64,000 nucleotides of DNA, from positions 1-64,000 of the forward strand of contig JAWVFK010000006.1 of the NCBI GenBank assembly GCA_033856175.1, given 5' to 3'. This stretch comes from JAWVFK01 sp033856175 (GTDB taxonomy: Bacteria; Actinomycetota; Thermoleophilia; Solirubrobacterales; 70-9). A program made the position numbers and the translations under genes. Below the pieces are notes generated by a model. That model had not been told where the DNA came from and did not search any database. It saw only the letters and a program-made list of their open reading frames with translations. Below, piece after piece: positions 27,069-35,189 of this stretch (positions are counted from its first letter, which is position 1; each line of letters begins with the position of its first letter).

Positions 27069-27141
27069 CTCCGGGGGGAGGATTTGAACCCCCTCCTCGT
27101 CGTCCAAAGCGACGCGTGCTGACCAGGTACACCACCCCGGA
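27069..27141 (-). tRNA. tRNA-Gln (anticodon TTG)
   Basis: On the minus strand the cloverleaf is complete: 7-bp acceptor TCCGGGG/CCCCGGA, D stem GTGT/GCAC, anticodon stem CGTCG/CGACG with loop CTTTGGA (anticodon TTG), T stem GGGGG/CCTCC with loop TTCAAAT. The discriminator is G, as expected for tRNA-Gln. CCA is not encoded. Confidence 0.95.
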
Positions 27142-27217
27142 AGGGCGCAGGCAAGTCTAGGCGCCGCCACCGCGCCACGGCCGCCGAGCGCTACACGCGC
27201 TTGCGTCCGGTTTCTTT

Positions 27218-27233
27218 GCGAACATGTGTTCGC
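27218..27233 (+). promoter_or_regulatory. LexA/SOS box abutting the HNH nuclease start
   Basis: GCGAACATGTGTTCGC is a perfect palindrome that contains CGAAC-N4-GTTCG, the Gram-positive/actinobacterial LexA consensus. The next base begins the ATG at 27234. LexA bound here would block transcription or initiation directly. Confidence 0.7.
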
Positions 27234-27983
27234 ATGCCATCTCCGCGTTTTACTCAAGAGCAGCTCGAGGAAGCGATTCAGGAGAGTAGATCTTGGGCCG
27301 AGACTTTGCGCCGTCTTCGCTACCGCAGCGCCGGCGGCAACTGGCGGACGCTCCAGAAGTACGCCGTCCGATGGAACATTGCGACGGACCATTTCGACTC
27401 AGCCGCTGCAGCCAACGACGCTCTGCGGCGACCGCCTCGGCCGCTCGAGTCAGTTCTGGTGGAGGGCTCGACGTATTCGCGCAGCCACCTGAAGGAGCGT
27501 CTCTTCGCGGAGGGTCTCAAGGACCGCCGCTGCGAGATATGCGGTCAGGACGAGATTTGGCGTGGTTTGCGCATGGCGTTGATCTTGGATCACATCAATG
27601 GCGTTCCAAACGATCATCGACTATCGAATTTGCGAGTGGTGTGTCCGAACTGCGCGGCGACTCTCCATACCCACTGTGGTCGCAAGAACCGCCGAGCGCC
27701 GATGCCGAGGAACTGTGCGCGGTGCAGCAGCCGATTCTTCCCAAAATACGGAGGCCAGCGCTATTGCTCACGAGCTTGCGGAATTCGCTGGGATCGTCGG
27801 GGCAAGGCAGTCCTTGGTGCGAGGCGAGTCGAGCGGCCGCCGCATTCCGAGCTGATCCTCGAGATCGAGAGGCTCGGTTACGAGGGCGTTGGTCGTCGCT
27901 ATGGCGTGTCGGGCTCTGCGATTCGTAAATGGGTCGCGTTCTACGAGCGCGAGAACACAGGCGAGAGGAGCGCCTCCAGCTGA
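27234..27983 (+). CDS. HNH endonuclease with zinc knuckles and C-terminal helix-turn-helix
   Basis: 249 residues from ATG 27234. Residues ~20-55 match the N-terminal module common to HNH proteins of this type (SWAETLRRL, GGNWRTLQKY). The nuclease core is D119-H120-x-N122-G, N126-D127, and SNLR (N132), with zinc Cys at C100/C103 and C137/C140. A second C4 ribbon (C161, C164, C178, C182) and a C-terminal HTH-like segment (ERLGYEGVGRRYGVSGSAIRK) follow. Base composition is visibly less GC-rich than flanking genes, suggesting horizontal origin. A LexA box at 27218-27233 implies induction by DNA damage. Phage-type or selfish nuclease versus repair role is undecided. Confidence 0.85.
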   Translation: MPSPRFTQEQLEEAIQESRSWAETLRRLRYRSAGGNWRTLQKYAVRWNIATDHFDSAAAANDALRRPPRPLESVLVEGSTYSRSHLKERLFAEGLKDRRCEICGQDEIWRGLRMALILDHINGVPNDHRLSNLRVVCPNCAATLHTHCGRKNRRAPMPRNCARCSSRFFPKYGGQRYCSRACGIRWDRRGKAVLGARRVERPPHSELILEIERLGYEGVGRRYGVSGSAIRKWVAFYERENTGERSASS

Positions 27984-28032
27984 CCCCTCGCGGGGTTGGA
28001 CCGCGTAGCCTGTTGTACGGGAGGGAGCAACT

Positions 28033-29313
28033 CTGCGCACGGGACGAAACATCGCTGGCCTGTCTTGCCTGGCAATTTTCTTGCTGGTGGCATTGGGTTC
28101 CAGCTGGGCTTTCGTTCCGTCCAAAGCTCTGGCGCAGTCAAGGGTTATCGAGCATTTGAGCCGCAGCACCCACTCTCCGGGTTTTTGGACAAGACAACAG
28201 TTTCGGCTGGCAGAGCCGATCGACTCCGTCCTTCCCGCGCCGACACGGCCGCTTTATCCCGCACGGCAATGGACCGCCGAGGGCGAGCCCGGGGTTGTGC
28301 CGCCATCGGGCGCAACGGCCGAGCCCGTAGCGACGGCCGCCACCAACGGTGTCGACACCGGCGATCCGACGGTCCGGCCGAATCGGGTCAACGGTCGCGT
28401 CTTCGTGACGATCGGCAACGCTGTCGGCGCCTGCTCCGGAAGCGTCGTCGCGACGCCGAGCGCGAGCTGGGTGCTGACGGCCGGGCATTGTGTCTATGAC
28501 GCCAACGCCAAGGCCTTCGTGACCGATGTCCGCTTCGTCCCCGGCTACCGCAACGGCCGTGCTCCGTTCGGGGTCTGGAAGGCGCATTCGCTGGCCGCCG
28601 CACCCGGCTGGATCGACTCGGTCAACGCGGGCTCACCGGACAGCGCGGTCGACGTCGGCGCGATCCGGCTCGATCGCGATGCCAGCCGCCGCCACGTCGA
28701 GGAGGTTGTCGGCTCCTTCGGCATCGGCTTCGATCAGGCCCGCAGCCAGACCTACACCGAGTACGGCTACCCGGTCGAGCCGTCTCCCTACGACGGCTCG
28801 AAGCTCTACTCCGAATCGACGCCGTACGCCGGCGACGACCTGCTCTTCAACCCGCCGACGCTCCGCTTCACCAGCGACTTCGGCGCCGGCGCCAGCGGCG
28901 GCCCCTTCATCAACCCCTCGCGGGTGGTGCTCTCGGTCGCCGGCTACACCTACGTCGGCGATACGACGCACATCTACGGCGCCTATTTCGGCTCCGCCGT
29001 CGAGAGCCTCTACTGCACGACGGCGGGCCTGGCCGTGGACCGCGTTCGCTACCGGGCCAACGGCGGCGCAACCCTCACGGTTCGTACGCCATGCCCGGGG
29101 TCGCTGACGATGTCCGGCCGGTCGGTGCGCCAGCGCGACAGGACGGTCAGCGGCTTCAACCGGCCCTTCGCGCTCGCCGTCAGCGCCATCGGGGCAGCGC
29201 GACAGCGGCTGCGCCGTCTCGGCCACGCGCGCGTCGGCATTCGGCTCGACCACACGCCCGTCGTCGGCGGCGAGACCGGCAAGCGCCTCAGCCTGCAGCT
29301 ACGCAAGTTCTAG
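28033..29313 (+). CDS. Secreted trypsin-like serine protease (S1 family, glutamyl-endopeptidase-like)
   Basis: 426 residues if started at CTG 28033, which has Shine-Dalgarno GGGAGGGAG 5-7 nt upstream and gives a complete signal peptide (RTGRNIAGL, a hydrophobic core, then ALAQS); an in-frame TAG at 28006 limits the start. TTG 28081 would cut off the basic n-region. The catalytic triad is H152 (TAGHC), D207 (VDVGAIRL) and S288 (GASGGPF). After the protease domain come ~110 residues with a C..C pair and a basic tail. The 5' end shares the lower GC content of the HNH gene. It is convergent with the S15-type peptidase gene. Confidence 0.85.
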   Translation: MRTGRNIAGLSCLAIFLLVALGSSWAFVPSKALAQSRVIEHLSRSTHSPGFWTRQQFRLAEPIDSVLPAPTRPLYPARQWTAEGEPGVVPPSGATAEPVATAATNGVDTGDPTVRPNRVNGRVFVTIGNAVGACSGSVVATPSASWVLTAGHCVYDANAKAFVTDVRFVPGYRNGRAPFGVWKAHSLAAAPGWIDSVNAGSPDSAVDVGAIRLDRDASRRHVEEVVGSFGIGFDQARSQTYTEYGYPVEPSPYDGSKLYSESTPYAGDDLLFNPPTLRFTSDFGAGASGGPFINPSRVVLSVAGYTYVGDTTHIYGAYFGSAVESLYCTTAGLAVDRVRYRANGGATLTVRTPCPGSLTMSGRSVRQRDRTVSGFNRPFALAVSAIGAARQRLRRLGHARVGIRLDHTPVVGGETGKRLSLQLRKF

Positions 29314-29334
29314 CGGCGCTCGCCCGCTGCGCCG
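29314..29334. terminator. Possible hairpin terminator between convergent peptidase genes
   Basis: CGGCGC / GCGCCG (6 bp, 9-nt loop) lies between the two stop codons. There is no U-tract and alternative pairings exist, so support is modest. Confidence 0.3.
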
Positions 29335-29343
29335 GCCGGGCGC

Positions 29344-31854
29344 TCAGCCGCGAAGCGTCAGGCTCTCGATGCGATCCGGCCCGCGCCTGGCGAGGGTCGC
29401 CTTTGCCTTGATCTGGCGATGGCGGGCGAGCAGCTTGCGGGCGGCCGAGGTCAGCTTCATCCGCACGATGCGGACGCCGTCGGGATCGACCGAGAAGCGG
29501 CTGACACCGAGAGTGACGATCCGCCGGGTGCCATTACGCGAAGTCGCCATCGGGCTCTTCGTCCGCAGCTTGACCGCGCCGTCGCACCCCTGGGCGTACG
29601 ACGAGCCGTCGCCATCGCAGACGAGCTTCAGCATCACCTGGCCGCCGTCCTCGCGCAGCGTCTTCGAGCCGCCGATCCGCGGGTCGCTCGGATGCGCGTC
29701 CGGGTCGCAGGCGTCGCCGACTCCGTCGCCGTCGCCGTCGGTCTGGAAGGCGTTGGCGACGGTGGGGCAGTTGTCGGCGCTGTCGGGAACGGAGTCGTTG
29801 TCGGAGTCGTCATCCTGGCTGTCGCAGGCATTGCCGACGCCGTCGCCGTCGCTGTCGATCTGGTCGGCATTCGCCGTCGAGGGGCAGTTGTCGATCGAGT
29901 CGGGCCAGCCGTCGCCATCGCCGTCGGTGATCGGCAGGTAGTCGCGCGCCAGCTCGTAGCCCGGCGGCAGAACCTTGTCGGCCGGCGCCTTGACGAGGCC
30001 GCCGGTCGGCTGCTCGAGCACCGGCAGCCGCAGCTGGAGCTTCGAGACGGCGATCGGCGCCTGGCCGTTGGAGAAGCGGCCGTAGGGCTCGTCCTGAGGC
30101 AGCAGCTCGAGCTTGGCGATGTGGCCCTCGGCGAACTTCCAGGCGTTGGGATGGAGCTGGAAGACCTGACGGCTGGGCGTCGAGCTGGGCGTCACCTCCG
30201 GTCGCCAGAGCCCGCGCGAGACGAGCGTCTCGTTGCCGTCGGGGCCGACGTCGAGCAGCCGGGCGGCGATCTGCGAGGTCGGCCCGGGGGAGAGGATGTC
30301 GGCGACGATCGTCGCCGAGCCGATCAGCGTGTAGCCATTCGTGGGGGCCGCCTCGAGACGGTAGGTCGCGACGCCGGGCTGATCCGTGGCCGATCCGGTG
30401 TTGCAGGCGCCGAGGCCGCCGGGGGCGGTGGTGCTGGCAATCGGGTCGAAGGCGGCGCCGAGGGCGGGGTTGCCGGCAGCGGGAGCGATCAGCTGCTGCG
30501 CGTCGCCGTCGAGGCGAATCTCACCCGGCGCGATGCTGGCCCAGCTGGTCGCCTGGAGCGGGCCCGCCGACGCCGATTCCTTCGGGCAGGTCGTCGTCAG
30601 GGCCGTCACGCCTTCGAAGGGCGCCGGGCCGTCGCCCTTGACGTAGTAATCGAGCCAGGCATCCTGCTCGGCCGCGATCTTGGCGACGTCGGCGGCCTTC
30701 TTCTGGCCTCGCTGGTGGCCGAAGTCGGCAAACATCAGCGCGATTGGCGTGCTCGGGTACTGCGTACGCGTGCGGTTGTAGAAGCGGATCGCCTCATCCG
30801 GAGGGAAGAGGTCGTCGGTCCAGCCGTTGGCGATCAGCATCGGCGCCGGCGCCTCGGAGTGGTCGATGTAATAGCTCGAGTGGTGGTTGGTCAGCTCGCT
30901 GACCAGATCGGCGGCGGCGGGGTTCGAGTCGTAGGGATCGCCGGCGTTGATCAACCCGTACCAGGTGATGAGGTCGGCGCCGCTGTCCTGACCCGGCGGC
31001 GCGTAGTTGCTCGTGCTGAGGCCGGTGCCGAAGAGCCCGCTGACGAAGGAGCGCTTGAGCACCCCGATTCGCTTGCCGCCGTTCGGCCCGAAGTAGGGCG
31101 CGTCCTTGACGTAGTCGAGCGTCGCTCCGTTCGGCTGCAGCGAATAGGCGAGGTCGGTCCAGGGGATCTCGGGCGCCGCGCCGGCGATTCGCATGTCCTT
31201 GCCGCCGGTGCTCTTCCACGGCACCAGCGTCCCGTTCTCGGTCATGACCCGGTCCTTGAGCGCCGCCAGCGCCATCGAGAGGCCGCCGCCGTAGGAGGGC
31301 CCGGTGGCGCCGATCCGCTGCGGGTCGACGATGCCCTCGTCGGCGAGGATGCCGAGCAGGTACTGGGCGTCGCGGACCTCGTAGCGCGTGTCGAGCAGGT
31401 GGTTGTAGCCCTTGGCGCAGCCAGGCTGGTCGTTGATGCGCTTCTGGTCCTGGGCGCCACAGGAGTTGCCCCAGCCGCGATCGCTCATGCTGAAGACGGC
31501 GTAGCCGCGGCGGATGAAGCTGCTGGTTCGATCGTCGACGTTCGACCCGCTGAGGCCGACCTTGGAGCCGCCCCAGCCGTGGAAGCGGCCGATCGTCGGA
31601 TAGGGCCCGTCAGCCCCCGCCAGCGGTGCCGCCGGCAGGATCACGTTGACGTCGATGTCGGTGTTGTCGAACGTGTGGGTTATGCCGCTGCAGACGCGTG
31701 CCGTGCCGGCAGGCGTTCCGCTCAGCAGCGCCGAGCTGCAGCTGAGGCTGCCGAAGGCATTGGTGATCGCGGCGTCGGCCGCCGGCGCCCAGGCGAGCGC
31801 GCCAACTACCACCGCAGCCGTGACCCCTGCCCTGATTCCCCGTACTCGGCCCAT
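29344..31854 (-). CDS. Secreted X-Pro dipeptidyl-peptidase-like (S15/CocE) hydrolase with thrombospondin type 3 repeats
   Basis: 836 residues with a Sec signal peptide (cleavage near AADA-A, residue ~29). The alpha/beta hydrolase triad is S187 (GPSYGGG), D347 (NGWTDDLFPPDEA) and H380 (DFGHQRGQ). A jelly-roll domain typical of S15/CocE follows (~450-610). Residues ~640-720 hold three calcium-binding type 3 repeats (DGDGDGWPDSIDNCP, DSDGDGVGNACD, DGDGDGVGDACD), and a basic C-terminal domain ends the protein. It probably cleaves peptides or esters outside the cell. Substrate and anchoring are unknown. Confidence 0.87.
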   Translation of the reverse strand: MGRVRGIRAGVTAAVVVGALAWAPAADAAITNAFGSLSCSSALLSGTPAGTARVCSGITHTFDNTDIDVNVILPAAPLAGADGPYPTIGRFHGWGGSKVGLSGSNVDDRTSSFIRRGYAVFSMSDRGWGNSCGAQDQKRINDQPGCAKGYNHLLDTRYEVRDAQYLLGILADEGIVDPQRIGATGPSYGGGLSMALAALKDRVMTENGTLVPWKSTGGKDMRIAGAAPEIPWTDLAYSLQPNGATLDYVKDAPYFGPNGGKRIGVLKRSFVSGLFGTGLSTSNYAPPGQDSGADLITWYGLINAGDPYDSNPAAADLVSELTNHHSSYYIDHSEAPAPMLIANGWTDDLFPPDEAIRFYNRTRTQYPSTPIALMFADFGHQRGQKKAADVAKIAAEQDAWLDYYVKGDGPAPFEGVTALTTTCPKESASAGPLQATSWASIAPGEIRLDGDAQQLIAPAAGNPALGAAFDPIASTTAPGGLGACNTGSATDQPGVATYRLEAAPTNGYTLIGSATIVADILSPGPTSQIAARLLDVGPDGNETLVSRGLWRPEVTPSSTPSRQVFQLHPNAWKFAEGHIAKLELLPQDEPYGRFSNGQAPIAVSKLQLRLPVLEQPTGGLVKAPADKVLPPGYELARDYLPITDGDGDGWPDSIDNCPSTANADQIDSDGDGVGNACDSQDDDSDNDSVPDSADNCPTVANAFQTDGDGDGVGDACDPDAHPSDPRIGGSKTLREDGGQVMLKLVCDGDGSSYAQGCDGAVKLRTKSPMATSRNGTRRIVTLGVSRFSVDPDGVRIVRMKLTSAARKLLARHRQIKAKATLARRGPDRIESLTLRG

Positions 31855-31943
31855 CGCAGAGAGGGTAGCCGGTTGGCGGCGCCGATCGAGCAGGTCCCGT
31901 CAGCCACGGGAAGAGTTGATGCACCCGAGCGCGGGCGCCGCTC

Positions 31944-31949
31944 TACGAT
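31944..31949 (+). promoter_or_regulatory. Putative -10 box TACGAT for leaderless glmU
   Basis: TACGAT ends 6 nt before GTG 31956, with no Shine-Dalgarno. It would drive the glmU-prs unit. Confidence 0.45.
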
Positions 31950-31955
31950 GCGCGG

Positions 31956-33368
31956 GTGAGTCCCCAGGCACCGACCGTGCTCGTGATGGCGGCGGGCGCA
32001 GGCACGCGCATGCGCTCGGCACTGCCCAAGGTCCTGCACCCGCTCTGCGGGCGTCCTCTAGTGGCCTGGCCGATCGCCGCCGCGCGTGAGGCTGGCGCCG
32101 GCCGTGTCGCCGTCATCGCCTCACCCGATCGAGATCTCAGCTCGGCGCTGCCCGAGGGCGTCGAGACCGTCGTCCAGGAGGTCGCCGACGGCACCGGCGG
32201 GGCGCTGCGCGCGGCGCTGCCGCTGATCCGCGAGAGCGAGACCGTCGTCGTCCTCTCCGGCGATCACCCGCTGATCACCGCCGAGCTGCTCGGCGAGCTG
32301 ATCGCGACCCACGTCGAGGCCGGCGCCGCGGCGACGCTGATGACCGCGGTTCTCGAGGACCCCGGCAGCTACGGCCGCATCGTCCGCGACGCCGACGGCG
32401 ACGTCAAGCGCGTCGTCGAGACGAAGGAGCCCAGCGACGCCACGCCGGAGGAGCTCGAGATCAAGGAGGTCAACGCCGGCACCTACGCCTTCGCCGCGGC
32501 GCCGCTCGCCCAGGCCCTCGAGATCATCACCAACGACAACTCCCAGGGCGAGTACTACCTCGGCGACGTCCTGCCGGCGATCCGCGCCGGCGGCGGCCGC
32601 GTCGCCGCCTATCCCTCGCCGGCGCCGGAGGTCAACCTCGGCGTCAACAGCCGCGTCGAGCTGGCGCGGCTCGGCACGATCATGGGCCAGCGGATCCTCG
32701 AGCGACAGATGCTCGCCGGCGCGACGATCGTCGACCCGTCCTCGACCTGGATCGACGCCGACGTCGAGCTGGCGGCCGACGTCAGAATCGAGCCCGGCTG
32801 CTCGCTGCGCGGCCGCACCAGCGTCGGCGCAGGCTCCGTCGTCGGGCCGATGACGACGCTGATCGACGCCAGCCTCGGCGAGCGCGTCAACGCCCCGCAC
32901 TCCTATCTCGTCGACTGCGACGTCCTCGACGACTGCCAGATCGGCCCCTTCGCCTACCTGCGCCCCAGGGCCCGGCTCGAGCAGGGCGCCAAGGCCGGCG
33001 CCTTCGTCGAGATCAAGAACTCGGTCGTCGGGCCGGGCAGCAAGGTTCCCCACCTCTCCTACATCGGCGACGCCGATATCGGCGAGGACGCCAACCTCGG
33101 CGCCGGCACGATCACCGCCAACTACGACGGCTTCGCCAAGCACCGCACGACGATCGGCGATCACGTCCGGATCGGCGTCGACACGGCCCTGGTCGCGCCG
33201 GTGAGCGTCGGCAACGGCGCATACACTGGGGCCGGCTCGGTGGTCAGCGAGGACGTTCCCCCCGGGGCGCTCGCGATCACCAGATCCGACCAGCAGAACA
33301 TCGAGGGCTACGCCGAGAAGAAGGCCAAGGAAGCCGCGGACGAAGAGGAAGGGGGGAAGGGCGCGTGA
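31956..33368 (+). CDS. glmU: Bifunctional UDP-N-acetylglucosamine diphosphorylase / glucosamine-1-P acetyltransferase
   Basis: 470 residues. The N-terminal pyrophosphorylase has VMAAGAGTRMRSALPKVLHPL (consensus GxGTRMxSxxPKVLH), LSGDHPL and the GEYYLGD block; the C-terminal left-handed beta-helix carries hexapeptide repeats, VEIKNSVVGPGSKVPHLSYIGDADIG and NYDGFAKHRT. It makes UDP-GlcNAc for peptidoglycan. It has a GTG start and overlaps prs by GTGA; glmU-prs is a common pairing. Confidence 0.97.
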   Translation: MSPQAPTVLVMAAGAGTRMRSALPKVLHPLCGRPLVAWPIAAAREAGAGRVAVIASPDRDLSSALPEGVETVVQEVADGTGGALRAALPLIRESETVVVLSGDHPLITAELLGELIATHVEAGAAATLMTAVLEDPGSYGRIVRDADGDVKRVVETKEPSDATPEELEIKEVNAGTYAFAAAPLAQALEIITNDNSQGEYYLGDVLPAIRAGGGRVAAYPSPAPEVNLGVNSRVELARLGTIMGQRILERQMLAGATIVDPSSTWIDADVELAADVRIEPGCSLRGRTSVGAGSVVGPMTTLIDASLGERVNAPHSYLVDCDVLDDCQIGPFAYLRPRARLEQGAKAGAFVEIKNSVVGPGSKVPHLSYIGDADIGEDANLGAGTITANYDGFAKHRTTIGDHVRIGVDTALVAPVSVGNGAYTGAGSVVSEDVPPGALAITRSDQQNIEGYAEKKAKEAADEEEGGKGA

Positions 33369-34396
33369 GCACGATCGAAGAGCCGCTCCCAACCGTCACC
33401 CACATAACGCAGGACTACTCGAAGCGGCTGATGGTCTTCGGCGGCCGCGCCTCGATGGAGCTCGCCGCGCGGATCGCCGGCAAGCTCGACGTCGACCTCG
33501 GCGCCGCCGACCTGCGGACCTTCGCCAACGGCGAGGTCTACTGCCGCTTCGGCGAGTCGATCCGCGGCGCCGACGTCTTCCTCGTCCAGTCGACCGCCGC
33601 CAACGAGGCCAGCGGCATGACCCCGAACGACGCGCTGATGGAGCTGCTGGTGATGATCGACGCCGCCAAGGGCGCCTCGGCCCACAGGATCATCGCCGTG
33701 ATGCCCTGGTACGGCTACGCCCGCCAGGACAAGAAGTCCTCGCCGCGCGAGCCGATCACCGCGCGGCTCGTCGCCCAGTGCCTGCAGGCGGTGGGGGTCG
33801 ACCGCGTCCTGACGATGGATCTCCACGCCGGCCAGGTCCAGGGCTTCTTCCAGGTGCCGGTCGACCACATGACGGCGACGCCGATGCTGACGCAGTGGTT
33901 CCTCGACCAGCACTTCGACGAGGACCTCGTGATCGTCTCGCCCGACGCCGGCCGGGTCAAGACGGCGCGCAACTTCGCCCGCAAGGTCGGCACCCACTGG
34001 GCCGTGATGGAGAAGGAGCGCCCGGCGCAGCAAGTTGCCGAGATCGGCTACGTCGTCGGGGAGGTCAAGGGCAAGACGGCGGTGCTCGTCGACGACATGA
34101 TCGACACCGCGGGAACCCTGACGGCGGCGGCGCAGACCGTGCTCGACGAGGGCGCGGCGCGGGTGATCGCCTGTGCCACGCACGGCGTCTTCTCCGGCCC
34201 CGCCTACGAGCGCCTCGCCCCGGAGAGCTCGGGCATCGAGAAGATCGTCGTCACCGACACGATTCCGCTGCGCCCCGGCGCCCCCGACAACATCACCGTG
34301 CTCTCGACGGCGCAGACGCTCGCCGACTCGATCCGCAGGATCTTCACCGACGACTCGGTCTCGGAGATCTTCTCCGGCGAGAACCAGCTCTTCTAG
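33365..34396 (+). CDS. prs: Ribose-phosphate pyrophosphokinase
   Basis: 343 residues. The family blocks are intact: FANGEVYCRFGESIRGADVFLVQS, PWYGYARQDKKSSPREPITARLVA (flexible ATP loop), MDLHAGQVQGFF, and the PRPP-binding loop VLVDDMIDTAGTL. It makes PRPP for nucleotides, His and Trp. The GTG start overlaps the glmU stop, indicating translational coupling. Confidence 0.97.
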   Translation: MSTIEEPLPTVTHITQDYSKRLMVFGGRASMELAARIAGKLDVDLGAADLRTFANGEVYCRFGESIRGADVFLVQSTAANEASGMTPNDALMELLVMIDAAKGASAHRIIAVMPWYGYARQDKKSSPREPITARLVAQCLQAVGVDRVLTMDLHAGQVQGFFQVPVDHMTATPMLTQWFLDQHFDEDLVIVSPDAGRVKTARNFARKVGTHWAVMEKERPAQQVAEIGYVVGEVKGKTAVLVDDMIDTAGTLTAAAQTVLDEGAARVIACATHGVFSGPAYERLAPESSGIEKIVVTDTIPLRPGAPDNITVLSTAQTLADSIRRIFTDDSVSEIFSGENQLF

Positions 34397-34402
34397 CCCC
34401 GA

Positions 34403-35146
34403 ATGAGGAAGATCGGCCACAAGGGGGCCGACGCGGTCGTCCCCGGCAACACGATCGCCAGCTTCGAGGCCGCCGTCGAGCTCGGCGTCGAGATGATCGA
34501 GCTGGACGTCCTGCGGCTCGCCGACGGCGCGCCGGGGCTGCCCGCGGCCCAGCGCTCCCCGCTCGTCGTCGCCCACGACTGGCACACGGCCGACCTCGGC
34601 CCCCGCCTCACCCTGGCCGAGGCGCTCGACGCCTTCACCCGGGCTCCGCTGGACCGGGTCGAGATCGACCTCGACCTCAAGCTGCCCGGCCGCGAGGACG
34701 AGCTGGTCGCGGCGCTCGCCGAGCGAGACCTGATCGACCGCGCAATGGTCTCGACGATGGAGCGCTCGAGCCTCGACGCCATTCGCGAGCTCGAGCCGCG
34801 GCTGCGGCGCGGCTGGACCTATCCGCGCGTCAGCCGCGACTGGCTCGGCCCGCGCTGGGCCTGGGCGCGGCCGGCGATGCGGGCGGCGCTGGTGGCGATG
34901 CGGGGGCGGCTGCCGGCGCTCGCCCGGCGCGAGCTGCCGCGCCTCGCCGTCGAAGCGCTCTGGGTCTACCACCCGCTGATCAGCGCGCCATTGCTGCGCG
35001 CCACAGGCGAGGCCGGCGTCGAGCTGATCGCCTGGACCGTCGACGATCTGCCGCGGATGCAGGCGCTGGCGGCGCTCGGCGTCGATGGCATCTGCAGTAA
35101 CAACCCTCAATTGTTCGCGTCGCTCGAACAGGCTGAGGTCGCCTGA
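34403..35146 (+). CDS. Glycerophosphodiester phosphodiesterase family protein
   Basis: 247 residues. The GDPD TIM-barrel signature is visible: IGHKGADAVVPGNTIASFEAAVELGVEMIELDV (His, Glu/Asp metal residues), VVAHDWHTAD, and the late WTVDD and GVDGICSNNP. The first catalytic motif is HKG rather than the usual HRG. It hydrolyses glycerophosphodiesters to glycerol-3-phosphate. It begins 7 nt after prs and is probably in the same operon. Its 3' end carries one copy of a 26-bp repeat that recurs downstream. Confidence 0.88.
   Translation: MRKIGHKGADAVVPGNTIASFEAAVELGVEMIELDVLRLADGAPGLPAAQRSPLVVAHDWHTADLGPRLTLAEALDAFTRAPLDRVEIDLDLKLPGREDELVAALAERDLIDRAMVSTMERSSLDAIRELEPRLRRGWTYPRVSRDWLGPRWAWARPAMRAALVAMRGRLPALARRELPRLAVEALWVYHPLISAPLLRATGEAGVELIAWTVDDLPRMQALAALGVDGICSNNPQLFASLEQAEVA
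35102..35127 (+). repeat. 26-bp direct repeat, copy 1 (end of GDPD gene)
   Basis: AACCCTCAATTGTTCGCGTC and the next six bases recur at 35155-35180 with one mismatch. This copy encodes the last residues of the GDPD protein and contains a small TGTTCG/CGAACA hairpin. Confidence 0.7.
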
Positions 35147-35154
35147 TCGCCGGG

Positions 35155-35180
35155 AACCCTCGATTGTTCGCGTCGCTCGA
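35155..35180 (+). repeat. 26-bp direct repeat, copy 2 (intergenic)
   Basis: Second copy, 53 bp after the first, ending 9 nt before the glycosyltransferase ATG at 35190. It looks like a local tandem duplication of the preceding gene's end. Confidence 0.7.
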
Positions 35181-35189
35181 GGCCGGCTG

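Noticed and set aside
27069..27983. tRNA-Gln as the attachment site of a genomic island containing the HNH gene
   Set aside because: The HNH gene lies on the 5' side of the tRNA, no integrase is present, and no repeat of the tRNA 3' end was noticed nearby.
29700..29930. GAC/GTC-rich repeat tract as a satellite
   Set aside because: It encodes the thrombospondin type 3 calcium repeats of the peptidase.
29419..31959. 846-residue plus-strand open frame opposite the S15-type peptidase
   Set aside because: Mirror of the sense gene (runs of VGVAVAVDL are the antisense of calcium repeats); the sense protein has a signal peptide, catalytic triad and type 3 repeats.
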